From the NCBI GenBank assembly GCA_904397895.1, contig CAJFOZ010000069.1, positions 1 to 62,115 of the forward strand: DNA of 62,115 bases, read 5' to 3'. The DNA comes from an uncultured Clostridia bacterium (GTDB lineage: Bacteria; Bacillota; Clostridia; Oscillospirales; Acutalibacteraceae). The notes beneath the pieces are model-generated. The model made no database searches. It had not been told where the DNA came from and was given only the letters and a program-made list of their open reading frames with translations. How positions within the stretch are numbered: position 1 is the stretch's first letter; the number at the start of each line of letters is the position of its first letter. Below are positions 27,074 to 35,073 of the stretch, piece by piece. Position numbers and translations under genes: made by a program.

Positions 27074-27571
27074 TCACCAAGTGCGGATGCCGTCGATATG
27101 GATGAGGCGAATATCCTCCCAATTATAGGTAAACAACGGGCGGTTATCCGCATCGTAGGAATGGGCGGCGATGAGGATGTTCCCCAAAGTGGGGACGGTT
27201 CCTACCGATACAACCACAGGGGAATGCTGGAACCGTCCTGGTACAAAGGATAGTTGGATAATATCCCCCGGCTGGGCCTCATCGATGGGGGCATCATGGC
27301 CAAAGGGGCCGATCCCCTCATTGGTGGTCAGGAAGTTGTAGAGATACTGCACCCCTGTCCATGACGGGGACTTGTTGTTGGCACTGCGGTAGTACCACCC
27401 GAAGGTTGGGGTGGTATTCATGACCCCGCCTCCCGCCCGGAGGACTTGAGAGGCATAATTGGTACAGTCGCCGCCTACATCCTCGTAGTTGTAATAAGCG
27501 GGATTGCGTCCAAAAGCCCATTTATGGGCATATGCTACAGCTTTTTCCCTGTCATACGGGATGACTTTCAC
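27074..27571 (-). CDS. Amidase_6-type cell wall hydrolase
   Basis: A 165-residue protein of the putative amidase-domain family found in clostridial cell wall and phage lysis proteins. It begins with YDREKAVAYAHKWAFGRNPA, carries the nucleophile motif GGDCTNYASQVL near residue 35 and the downstream QHSPVVVSVG histidine. No signal peptide, so export would need a holin (none seen) or cell lysis. GTG start at 27571 after GGGGAGAGG. First gene of the phage-like block; probably its endolysin or a host enzyme placed next to it. Confidence 0.8.
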   Translation of the reverse strand: MKVIPYDREKAVAYAHKWAFGRNPAYYNYEDVGGDCTNYASQVLRAGGGVMNTTPTFGWYYRSANNKSPSWTGVQYLYNFLTTNEGIGPFGHDAPIDEAQPGDIIQLSFVPGRFQHSPVVVSVGTVPTLGNILIAAHSYDADNRPLFTYNWEDIRLIHIDGIRTW

Positions 27572-27722
27572 AACGACCTCTCCCCTTCTAAAAAGAACTA
27601 TTTACTTCAGTGTATGCTCATTGGCTAGAAAAAGGCTCCGGATAAAAATCCCCCCTTTCCTATGGCGTAGAAAAGGGGTACAATAATGACATCATCGGTT
27701 TTGGAAACAAAGGGGGATTGTC

Positions 27723-28466
27723 ATGAAACTCTACCATAATATGGAACCATCCACTTTTCCGGATTCCATCCGGTTGTATACTCACAATTGCCGTCTTTAC
27801 GATACGGGGATTACCTCCCGATACCGCACTTTTTTGGTGCAGGGCGACCAACCTCTTTATTTGAAGATCGGAGGGAAGGGCAGCCTCTCCCAGGAAAAAC
27901 AAATGCTGTCGTTTCTTCGAAGTACGAAGGCCTGTGCCGCCGTCGTTGCCTTTGAACAGGATAACGCTTTTGACTATCTTTTAACGGCCGCCCTGCCTGG
28001 AGACAACGGCGCCACCCCTACTTATCTCCATTCTCCCAAGCACCTGGCCGGCTTAGTGGGAGAAAGCCTCCATCGTCTGCATTCTCTCCCTACGGGGGGG
28101 TGCCCATGTATGGGACCGGGACAGTCCATTGTGGAACGTACAAAGCAACAATTATCCCGTTTGGATGCCCACTTGGCCAAGAGGCTGGAACTCTTAGGCC
28201 AACTGATCACCGACGATTCTGTGGTTCATGGAGATTTCCACCTGAATGATTTGATGATCAACAACTGGCATCTCAGCGGTTTTACCGGCCTATCCCACAG
28301 CGGCCTAGGGGATCGTCATTACGACATCAGCCGCGCTTTGAGAGAACTCTCCCGTTATCTAGGGAATGATCAGTACAAGGACGTTTTGTTAGACGCCTAC
28401 GGCCGGGAATTTATCGATCCTGCTCGTCTGGAATATTTTAATCTTCTAGCCCAGCAAGGCATATAA
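27723..28466 (+). CDS. APH-like phosphotransferase fold protein, probably inactive
   Basis: A 247-residue protein with the aminoglycoside phosphotransferase fold. The N lobe has YLKIGGKGSLSQEKQML, where Lys and Glu fit the nucleotide-binding pair, and the C lobe has VVHGDFHLNDLMI with the catalytic Asp. The metal-binding motif normally reading GFIDLGR is here SGFTGLSHSG, so the essential Asp is Gly, and the Asn of the HGDxxxxN loop is Asp. Kinase activity is therefore doubtful. ATG at 27723 after AAAGGGGG. Divergent from the phage-block amidase. Confidence 0.75.
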   Translation: MKLYHNMEPSTFPDSIRLYTHNCRLYDTGITSRYRTFLVQGDQPLYLKIGGKGSLSQEKQMLSFLRSTKACAAVVAFEQDNAFDYLLTAALPGDNGATPTYLHSPKHLAGLVGESLHRLHSLPTGGCPCMGPGQSIVERTKQQLSRLDAHLAKRLELLGQLITDDSVVHGDFHLNDLMINNWHLSGFTGLSHSGLGDRHYDISRALRELSRYLGNDQYKDVLLDAYGREFIDPARLEYFNLLAQQGI

Positions 28467-28471
28467 CATCA

Positions 28472-28516
28472 AAAAGGAAAAGGCGACCTAACCATTAGGT
28501 CGCCTTTTCCTTTTCT
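28472..28516. terminator. Terminator between APH-like and DUF3892-like genes
   Basis: Long perfect stem AAAAGGAAAAGGCGACCTA / TAGGTCGCCTTTTCCTTTT; symmetrical enough to serve both convergent genes. Confidence 0.88.
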
Positions 28517-28543
28517 TTTTTCATCTTCAAAAAATACTGTTGT

Positions 28544-28819
28544 CTAGGCCCTCGGCAATCTCATCAGATAATCCACAGATCTTGCATCCTTGGCGGACAC
28601 CACATACTTTTCCCCTTGGTCGGTAAGGGCCGGAAGCAGGTCCGGATTGGGGAAGAGATCCACCTGAATGGATCGACTATGTTGTTTGACATAATCGTAA
28701 ACCGTTTCCTTTTTGTAGAAACCATCCAGACGTTCCCCTTTGACGTAGATTTTGTCGATGTCCACCGGACAGTTGGAATTCCTGCACCCTACCTTTAGGG
28801 CAATTTGAATTGCTCTCAT
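28544..28819 (-). CDS. Small DUF3892-like protein
   Basis: A 91-residue cytosolic protein (MRAIQIALKVGCRNSNCPVD; end KYVVSAKDARSVDYLMRLPR). The late YVVSAKD..SVDYLMRLP pattern resembles the end of DUF3892 proteins. Two cysteines near the N terminus are noticeable. Function unknown. Single gene with its own promoter upstream. Confidence 0.65.
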   Translation of the reverse strand: MRAIQIALKVGCRNSNCPVDIDKIYVKGERLDGFYKKETVYDYVKQHSRSIQVDLFPNPDLLPALTDQGEKYVVSAKDARSVDYLMRLPRA

Positions 28820-28894
28820 GATGTTTTTCTCCCTTCTGATTTCAAAAAATACATTTCCCGCTCTGTAATTCCCTTTTATTTCTTTATATTACTT

Positions 28895-28923
28895 ATTATA
28901 ACATATTTACCTTAAATTTACAA
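28895..28923 (-). promoter_or_regulatory. Promoter of the DUF3892-like gene
   Basis: TTGTAA, 17-base spacer, TATAAT on the minus strand in an AT-rich gap. Confidence 0.7.
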
Positions 28924-28972
28924 ATAAAATCACGTTATTTTTATAAAGCTTTTCAAGTTCAGTAAAAAAGCA

Positions 28973-29018
28973 CAAAACCCGTCAAGCAGAATCAGTTGAT
29001 CTGCCTAACGGGTTTTGT
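28973..29018 (-). terminator. Terminator after the DUF5067 lipoprotein gene
   Basis: Stem of about 15 bp with one mismatch (AACCCGT..AGCAGA with TCTGC..ACGGGTT), T-rich on the minus-strand side. Confidence 0.75.
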
Positions 29019-29027
29019 TTCTTCATG

Positions 29028-29648
29028 TTAGGAAAGCGCCGTTAAATCAAAGGTACGGGAAAATCGGTCTTTATTCATACTGATTAATTCCGATACTTCG
29101 GCCTCCACCGGGGACGTGGTATCCTCTAGGAGGAAGGCGCGCTGTACTTGCTGGGTCTCACCCGGCCCCACATCCTTCATCATGTCCTGGATGCGGTACT
29201 CTTTGTCTCCTGTGACGGTGGCCATACTGAGCTCATGCCCGTTCTGATAAGCCTTGGCATTGATGGCAATGAGAAAAGACATCCCATCCTCCCCATGGTT
29301 GGTAAAGTCATAGGTGACAATTAAAACATCCTTCTGACGGTAGTCCTTGGAAAGCCTTGCCGACCGGATGGCCACCTCGTAATCGCCGATGCGCCCCGAT
29401 TCTACCGATCCCGATGACGCCGGCTGGGAACTCTGCCCCTGGCTGGATACCGACGAGCTTCCTCCCATGCCAGACGAGGCTTCTTGGCCAACCGTCCGGG
29501 AGGTGGTCGACATTTGGGAGGAGGGAGTGGAGGACATTACTTCCTGGGAAGACCCTCTATCATTTTCCTCCGGCAGCGCGGCTCCACTGCAAGACGGCAG
29601 CAGCAAAACAAGACAAATTGCCAAAAAGGCCGCAATCAATCTTCTCAT
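29028..29648 (-). CDS. DUF5067 family lipoprotein
   Basis: A 206-residue exported lipoprotein. Basic MRRLIAAF start, hydrophobic core, and lipobox LLPSC with the lipidated Cys near residue 20. A Ser-rich linker (about 25-85, many SSQ/SSG repeats) precedes a DUF5067-type beta-sandwich domain (DYEVAIRSARLSKDYRQKDV, then VTYDFTNHGEDGMSFL). ATG at 29648 after AGAGGGG. Role unknown; such domains are thought to sit on the outer face of the membrane. Confidence 0.85.
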   Translation of the reverse strand: MRRLIAAFLAICLVLLLPSCSGAALPEENDRGSSQEVMSSTPSSQMSTTSRTVGQEASSGMGGSSSVSSQGQSSQPASSGSVESGRIGDYEVAIRSARLSKDYRQKDVLIVTYDFTNHGEDGMSFLIAINAKAYQNGHELSMATVTGDKEYRIQDMMKDVGPGETQQVQRAFLLEDTTSPVEAEVSELISMNKDRFSRTFDLTALS

Positions 29649-29693
29649 AAGCATTCCCCTCTTTTCAAAATGAATGGCGCAGTGACGAAGGAC

Positions 29694-29722
29694 ATTATAC
29701 ACAATGCAATCCCCCTCGTCAA
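29694..29722 (-). promoter_or_regulatory. Promoter of the DUF5067 lipoprotein gene
   Basis: TTGACG, 17-base spacer, TATAAT on the minus strand. Confidence 0.8.
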
Positions 29723-29763
29723 CCAACGCCGTCATTTCATCCCTTTGGGACAAAAGAAGGGGA

Positions 29764-30023
29764 ATTCCCCACACAAAAGTGTTGATAGACGGGGAATGAC
29801 ATCCTTGGTTTCATAGACGATTCTTTTTTATGGCTTTTGTACTATCCCAGCAAAACGGACGTCTGCAAATGGGAGACTTCTTTCCCCAAAGGCAGCATGA
29901 CGTATATCGGGCCCGGAGCTTGTGTTACAGGCATTTTTTACGTCTTTGGTGTACGCTAGCATAAGCCAGCGGCTATTGTTTATTGTATGCAGCCCCTGTA
30001 AAAAACTTGCCAAAAAACACGAT
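29764..30023. other. Intergenic gap downstream of metH
   Basis: No convincing gene. It holds a nested hairpin at 29765-29798 (ATTCCCC, inner ACAC-AAAA-GTGT, GGGGAAT) that lacks an adjoining T run. The rest (29830-30020) has no clear signal; a terminator for metH was not identified with confidence. Confidence 0.4.
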
Positions 30024-32387
30024 TTACCCTAAAACTGTCTTTGCAATGTCCACCGACTGCTTTGCATCTTTGGCATAGAAGTCGGCGCCAATCTTCTGGG
30101 CATAGTCGGGGGTGAGCACTGCACCGCCCACCATGATTTTGCACGGGACGTTTTGGCTGTGCAGTAAGGCGATGGTATCCTCCATGCTCTGGAGGGTGGT
30201 GGTCATCAGGGCGCTGAGCCCCACCAGGGGAGCTTGATACTGGATCGCCGCATCCACCACCGCCTGGCACTCCACATCCCGCCCCAGGTCAATGACGGTA
30301 TATCCGTAGTTCTCCAGCAATACCTTGACGATATTTTTGCCAATGTCGTGGATATCCCCCTTGACGGTGGCTAATACAATAGTCCCCTTGTCCACAGAAG
30401 TGCCGCCTGAGGAGGCCAGATGATTTTTGATGACCTCAAAAGCAGCCTGGGCCGCCCCAGCCGACTGGATCAGCTGAGGCAAAAAGATCGTGCCCTTTTC
30501 AAAATCAGCGCCTGTTTCATCCAGGGCCGGGATCAGGTACCCATTGACCACATCCATGGCATCGGTTTCCCGCAGCATATCCTGTGTGACGGATGCCGCT
30601 TCTGTTTTGAGGCCGTTTTTTACCGCATAGATCAAATCCATGGTGCTGGCGGCAGGCGCTGCTGGTTTGGACGCCTCCATAGAACCGTAGGCTTCGATAA
30701 ACTCTTTGGAATCCTTGTCGACGTTCATGAGCACATGGTAGGCCCGTACAGCCCCCGTCATCGCCTCTACATTTGGGTTCAGGATGGGGAGATCCAGCCC
30801 GCTCATGAGAGCCATTGCCAGGAAGGTGGAATTGACAAGGCCGCGGTTTGGGAGGCCGAAGGAGATATTGGATACCCCCAACACCGTCTTGAGCCCCAGC
30901 TCTTGTTTGACAAGGCGCAGCGCCTGCAACGTTTCCTGGACGGCCGCTTGTTCGGCCGAGGCGGTGAGAGTGAGGCAATCGATGTACACATCCTCCCGGC
31001 GGATCCCAAGGGATAGCGCCCGGTCCAAAATCTTTTTGGCGATGTTCAGCCGTTGTCTCGCCGTTTTAGGAATGCCGTTTTCATCCAACGTCAACCCCAC
31101 CACGGCGGCGCCATACTTTTTCACCAGCGGCAAAATGGTATCCAGAGATTTCTCCTCTCCATTGACCGAATTGACAATGGCCTTACCGTTGTATACCCGC
31201 AACGCCGCTTCCAAGACATCGGCCTTGGTGGAATCGATTTGCAAAGGGGCGTCCACCACGCCCTGCAATGCTTTGACAGCACGTACCATCATCTGCCGTT
31301 CGTCGATGTCCGGAAGGCCCACATTGACGTCCAGGATATCCGCTCCGGCCCCCACCTGTTGGAGGGCCTGGGTTAAGATATAATCCACGTCCTGCCGCCG
31401 CAGTGCCTCCTTGAAGAGTTTCTTGCCGGTGGGATTGATGCGTTCCCCAATGATACGCGCCCGGTCGATGGGCACCGTACGGCTGGCACTGCAAACCGCC
31501 GCCGGAATGCGTGCCATGGGGCGATGAGGTTGCACCGAAGCCAAGCATTCCTTGATTTGACGGATGTATTGGGGTGTTGTGCCGCAGCATCCTCCCAGGA
31601 TTTTAACCCCCATCTCCCCCAATTTTGCCATGCTGGCGGCAAATTGATCAGGGGAAATGTCGTAGTGGCTGCTCCCCGGATCGGGAAGGCCGGCGTTTGG
31701 TTTTGCAATAATAGGAAGGGTCGTCCACTGGAATAGCTCCTCCACAAGCGGCACGATTTCATCGGGACCTAGGGAACAATTGATTCCCAATGCGTCCACC
31801 CCAAGCCCCTGGAGGCACAACGCCATGGAGGAAGGACAGCATCCGGTAAAGGTGCGTAAATTCCGTTCAAAGGTCATGGTGCACAGCACCGGTAGATGGC
31901 TGTTTTCTTTGGCAGCCAGCACAGCTGCCCTGGCCTCGCTCAAATCGGTGATGGTTTCAATCACAATAAGGTCTGCACCGGCATCCCGTCCAGCCACGAC
32001 CTGTTCCCGGAAGATGTCGTATGCCTCGTCAAAGGATAAGCTGCCGGTAGGTTCCAACAACTGTCCGATAGGTCCCAGATCCAAGGCCGCCAGTCCCTGG
32101 AATTTCTGCGCCGCCCGCTTGGCAATGGACACGCCGGCCTCTATCACCTCTTTGACAGAATATCCTGTTCCTTCCAGTTTATAGCGGTTGGCGCCAAACG
32201 TGTTAGCATACACAACGTGGGCCCCACTTTGCAAGTAGGACGTATGGATCTCCTCGATCCACTGGGGCTTTTGCAGGTTGAGAAGCTCCGGGATCGAACC
32301 AGGCTGCATCCCTTTTTGTTGTAACATAGTGCCCATAGCGCCGTCCAATAAAATAAAATCCCGCTCCAATAATGTTTTAAACTCCAC
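30024..32387 (-). CDS. metH: Cobalamin-dependent methionine synthase, core protein without reactivation domain
   Basis: Transfers methyl from methyl-tetrahydrofolate via cobalamin to homocysteine. Domains in order: homocysteine-binding (LLDGAMGTML; zinc cysteines in GINCSLG and ILGGCCGTTP), pterin-binding (GERINPTGKKLFKEAL), cobalamin cap and cobalamin-binding (KGDIHDIGKNIVKVLL, with the His that ligates cobalt). At 787 residues it lacks the C-terminal AdoMet reactivation domain of the long form; that module is the overlapping upstream gene. GTG 32387 is chosen since AGAGGTG is 6 bases upstream. Confidence 0.93.
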   Translation of the reverse strand: MEFKTLLERDFILLDGAMGTMLQQKGMQPGSIPELLNLQKPQWIEEIHTSYLQSGAHVVYANTFGANRYKLEGTGYSVKEVIEAGVSIAKRAAQKFQGLAALDLGPIGQLLEPTGSLSFDEAYDIFREQVVAGRDAGADLIVIETITDLSEARAAVLAAKENSHLPVLCTMTFERNLRTFTGCCPSSMALCLQGLGVDALGINCSLGPDEIVPLVEELFQWTTLPIIAKPNAGLPDPGSSHYDISPDQFAASMAKLGEMGVKILGGCCGTTPQYIRQIKECLASVQPHRPMARIPAAVCSASRTVPIDRARIIGERINPTGKKLFKEALRRQDVDYILTQALQQVGAGADILDVNVGLPDIDERQMMVRAVKALQGVVDAPLQIDSTKADVLEAALRVYNGKAIVNSVNGEEKSLDTILPLVKKYGAAVVGLTLDENGIPKTARQRLNIAKKILDRALSLGIRREDVYIDCLTLTASAEQAAVQETLQALRLVKQELGLKTVLGVSNISFGLPNRGLVNSTFLAMALMSGLDLPILNPNVEAMTGAVRAYHVLMNVDKDSKEFIEAYGSMEASKPAAPAASTMDLIYAVKNGLKTEAASVTQDMLRETDAMDVVNGYLIPALDETGADFEKGTIFLPQLIQSAGAAQAAFEVIKNHLASSGGTSVDKGTIVLATVKGDIHDIGKNIVKVLLENYGYTVIDLGRDVECQAVVDAAIQYQAPLVGLSALMTTTLQSMEDTIALLHSQNVPCKIMVGGAVLTPDYAQKIGADFYAKDAKQSVDIAKTVLG

Positions 32388-33048
32388 AATGAGCACCTCT
32401 TTTCCGAAATTGGCAGGTTTCCCTCAAATTACAAGTACCGCATCCCCGTTTCTGGGGCGCGATAGGATAATTGCTGATGCCGATCACCGCCGTCACCGAT
32501 TTACGAGGCGTCAAAAGGCTGGTATCCGTAGCACACAATCCGATTTTGCGTGGTGCATCCAGCACTGCTAAAAACTTTTTTTGCAGTGTAATGGGCAAGT
32601 CCCCATACCCTGGGCTAAACCGAAAGGTAAAATATTGGCCGGGAAAATGGTTTCGGATGTCCTCCTCTGTCTCATCGCATACCGCTTCGATGGCGGCGGT
32701 GGCGCAGCAGTCCATGATAAGCCCTTTAGCCATGTCACAGGCCTGCGTACAACGGATCAGGCGATCGGCCTGGGCGGACAAAGTAGCGGCCAACAGCACC
32801 GCCTTACTGCATCCTTCTAAATGGGAGGCAATGCTTTGTCCCGGCAGCTCCATATCGCACTGGGGCAATCCCACTTTGTCCGGCCCGTGTACTATGTCAA
32901 ACACAGCCCAACGGCTAGCCGGGCGTACAGCCTTCTCCAGCTCTTTCAGGCACTGTTCCACACTCTCTAATGTAGCTGCATCGGCCTCTTTTTGACCGTA
33001 TCCCAAATACCTCAGAATTTCTCTTCGATCAATGGAGTCCCAGTTCAT
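32377..33048 (-). CDS. Stand-alone methionine synthase reactivation-domain protein
   Basis: A 223-residue homologue of the AdoMet-binding activation domain of MetH, which re-methylates oxidised cobalamin. The family segment RFSPGYGDLPI near residue 145 and TPRKSVTAVIGIS near 185 are clear. The C terminus adds a cysteine cluster (CGTCNLRETC and a late HC), perhaps for a metal or Fe-S cluster. It overlaps metH by about 11 bases and follows metF, so the split parts of methionine synthase are co-translated. Confidence 0.9.
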   Translation of the reverse strand: MNWDSIDRREILRYLGYGQKEADAATLESVEQCLKELEKAVRPASRWAVFDIVHGPDKVGLPQCDMELPGQSIASHLEGCSKAVLLAATLSAQADRLIRCTQACDMAKGLIMDCCATAAIEAVCDETEEDIRNHFPGQYFTFRFSPGYGDLPITLQKKFLAVLDAPRKIGLCATDTSLLTPRKSVTAVIGISNYPIAPQKRGCGTCNLRETCQFRKRGAHCGV

Positions 33049-33074
33049 GAGCCCACCCCTTTGTTAGATTTCCA

Positions 33075-33941
33075 TTATGCGCGCAAAAGGGAAGAGACGC
33101 TCTCCGAAATGCGACGGGCTACATAAGGGTTGTTCATGGTGTAAAGATGAATACCCTGGACGTTGTTGGAAACCAAATCCACGATCTGGTCAATGGCATA
33201 AGCGATACCGGCATCCCGCAACGCTTCGGGATTGTGTTCATACCGGCTCATAACCTTGGTAAACTTGGGAGGGAGGCTTGCGCCACAGAGGGAAACCATC
33301 CGTTCGATCTGTTTTTTATTGACGACCGGCATAATACCCGCTTCAATCGGGACTTGGATGCCGGCAATACGCGCCCGCTCCACAAAACGGTAAAAGGAAT
33401 CGTTGTCAAAAAACAGCTGGCTGACCAGATGTTCTGCGCCGGCATCCACCTTTTTGCGCAGGTTGAGCACGTCCTCGACTAAACTATCGCACTCGGTGTG
33501 CCCCTCCGGATAACAGGCCCCGGATATATGGAACCCTCCCTGCTCCTTGACAAACGATATCAAATCGCTGGCGTGGGCAAAATCGGTTTTGGGGGGCCGA
33601 TCGGGGGAAATGTCTCCCCGCAGGGCTAAAATGTTCTCAATGCCGTTTTGTCTCAGCCGTCCCAACACCTCCAGGATCTCCTCTTTGGTGCTGTTGACAC
33701 AGGTCAGATGGGCCAAAGGTTCAATATGGTACTGGTTCTTGATGATAGATGCAATTTCACAAGTGGAGTTGTCGGCCAAATTACCTCCCGCCCCATAGGT
33801 GACGCTGATAAAATCGGGGTGCAATTCTTGAAGCTCATCCAAAGTATGGTAGATGGTCTCAATGGGACTGGTCCGTTTTGGCGGGAAAACTTCAAAGGAA
33901 AAGACAGTGGATTTTGTTGCAAACAGCTGCGCAATCGACAT
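33075..33941 (-). CDS. metF: Methylenetetrahydrofolate reductase
   Basis: Makes 5-methyl-tetrahydrofolate for MetH. FAD-dependent TIM-barrel enzyme of 288 residues with FSFEVFPPKR at the N terminus, the folate-site Asp/Glu region SVTYGAGGN, NILALRGDISPD near 110, and VSQLFFDNDSFYRFVERARI near 180. First gene of the metF, reactivation protein, metH operon. Confidence 0.95.
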   Translation of the reverse strand: MSIAQLFATKSTVFSFEVFPPKRTSPIETIYHTLDELQELHPDFISVTYGAGGNLADNSTCEIASIIKNQYHIEPLAHLTCVNSTKEEILEVLGRLRQNGIENILALRGDISPDRPPKTDFAHASDLISFVKEQGGFHISGACYPEGHTECDSLVEDVLNLRKKVDAGAEHLVSQLFFDNDSFYRFVERARIAGIQVPIEAGIMPVVNKKQIERMVSLCGASLPPKFTKVMSRYEHNPEALRDAGIAYAIDQIVDLVSNNVQGIHLYTMNNPYVARRISESVSSLLRA

Positions 33942-33965
33942 GGTAAGGCCCCCTTAGGATGATAG

Positions 33966-34031
33966 AAAAAACAACCCTCTTCCCATAAAACAAGAGGATT
34001 TATCCCTATATTTTTTTAATGGTTGTTTTTT
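33966..34031 (-). promoter_or_regulatory. Terminator-like hairpin in the metF leader
   Basis: Between promoter and metF the minus strand reads CCTCTT, a 10-base loop, AAGAGG, then GTTG and T6. An outer pairing of AAAAAACAACC (33966-33976) with GGTTGTTTTTT (34021-34031) also exists. It may be an attenuator; it matches no SAM riboswitch class that I recognise. Confidence 0.4.
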
Positions 34032-34060
34032 ATGATACACGTTTTTTTGACTTTTTGCAA
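34032..34060 (-). promoter_or_regulatory. Promoter of the metF operon
   Basis: TTGCAA, 17-base spacer, TATCAT on the minus strand. Confidence 0.65.
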
Positions 34061-34205
34061 TGTACTTGCCCCCTTCTCTTTTGTTTCTCCCAGCTGCCTT
34101 TTTAAAACTTTTCTGCAAAAGAGGAATCCATGTCTTTTCCAAGTGGAACGATTGGTGTATACTAAAGAAAAACAAAGGCAGATTAAACTCTATGGAGGGA
34201 TTCCT

Positions 34206-34949
34206 ATGAGAGATTATGCAAAAGAATTGGAAAAACGAGTAGCTTTCATCCAGGGATTATTAAAGGAGTCGGGCGCCAAAGGCATCGTGTTTGGCAACAG
34301 CGGCGGGAAAGACAGCGCTTTGGTAGGCATTTTGTGCAAAAAGGCCTGCGACAATGTGTTGGGAGTCATCATGCCCTGCCAGTCCAAACGCAACTTCGGG
34401 GAGGACCGGGACGACGGTATGGATCTGGCCCGCCAGTTCGGCATTGAAACCGTCCAGGTGGATTTAAGTGAAGCCAAAGCAGCCGTTACCACAGCCATCC
34501 AAGGGGTATCGGCCATTTCAGACCAGGCAAGCGCCAACATCGCTCCCCGCTTGCGCATGACGACGCTGTATACCATTGCCCAAAGCCGAGGCTGTCTGGT
34601 AGCCGGTACCGGCAACCGCAGCGAGGCTTACATGGGATATTTTACCAAATGGGGCGACGGAGCCTATGACTTTAATCCCATTTCCGATCTGACCGTCACA
34701 GAGATCTATGAATTCTTGCGTTTCTTAAACGCCCCCAGCAACATCATCACCAAAGCCCCTTCGGCCGGATTGTTCGAGGGGCAGACCGACGAAGCGGAAA
34801 TGGGCGTCACATATGCACAGATTGATGAGCTAATCCTCCACGGAACAGGGGATCCCAATGCCGTGGCTAAGATCAAGGCAGCCCATGCCCGTACTGAGCA
34901 TAAGCGCCGTCCGGCCCGGATGTATTCGGAAGAATGCTCCAATCAATAA
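34206..34949 (+). CDS. nadE: Ammonia-dependent NAD synthetase
   Basis: Last step of NAD synthesis, amidating nicotinate adenine dinucleotide. The PP-loop ATP motif is FGNSGGKDSALVG near residue 32, and the NadE segments LVAGTGNRSEAYMGYFTKWG and KAPSAGLFEGQTDEAEMG are clear. At 247 residues it lacks the glutaminase domain, so it uses free ammonia. ATG at 34206 follows TATGGAGGGATT. A TATACT at 34158-34163 is a plausible -10. Divergent from metF. Confidence 0.93.
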   Translation: MRDYAKELEKRVAFIQGLLKESGAKGIVFGNSGGKDSALVGILCKKACDNVLGVIMPCQSKRNFGEDRDDGMDLARQFGIETVQVDLSEAKAAVTTAIQGVSAISDQASANIAPRLRMTTLYTIAQSRGCLVAGTGNRSEAYMGYFTKWGDGAYDFNPISDLTVTEIYEFLRFLNAPSNIITKAPSAGLFEGQTDEAEMGVTYAQIDELILHGTGDPNAVAKIKAAHARTEHKRRPARMYSEECSNQ

Positions 34950-34990
34950 TCAATTGAGCGCATAAACATCGTTTTTTAGGTATTCCCTAT

Positions 34991-35040
34991 AAAAAATTCC
35001 CCATACCAAATGTGGCTATGTTGGTATGGGGAATTTTTTG
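34991..35040. terminator. Bidirectional terminator after nadE
   Basis: AAAAAATTCCCCATACCAA pairs with TTGGTATGGGGAATTTTTT around an 11-base loop; it can serve nadE and the convergent SLOG gene. Confidence 0.9.
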
Positions 35041-35073
35041 TCCAGCGGTAAAATCATATGGTACTATCGTTTT

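Larger units (their letters stand above)
17959..27571 (-). mobile_element. Compact phage-derived structural gene block
   Basis: About 9.6 kb, all on the minus strand, in siphovirus order: amidase, TerS, TerL, portal, Gp20 scaffold, major capsid, two connector-like genes, tail terminator/tube, a 53-residue ORF, Dit and tail-tip protein. Many starts overlap the previous stop and no frame is broken. Missing are integrase, excisionase, repressor, replication genes, tape-measure protein, holin, tail fibres and capsid protease. No direct-repeat attachment sites were seen at the edges. It may be a reduced prophage or a domesticated particle. Confidence 0.85.

Noticed and set aside
17880..27722. Flanking attachment-site repeats for the phage-like block
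   Set aside because: Only a 10-base TTTTTATCCG match was seen at the two edges and it is inverted, not direct; too short to support attL/attR.
27572..27722. Promoter for the phage-like block
   Set aside because: No convincing -35/-10 pair found on the minus strand; the only good -10 (TACAAT near 27678) points toward the APH-like gene.
33942..34025. SAM or cobalamin riboswitch upstream of metF
   Set aside because: The leader is under 90 bases and lacks the conserved cores of the SAM-I or B12-box elements.
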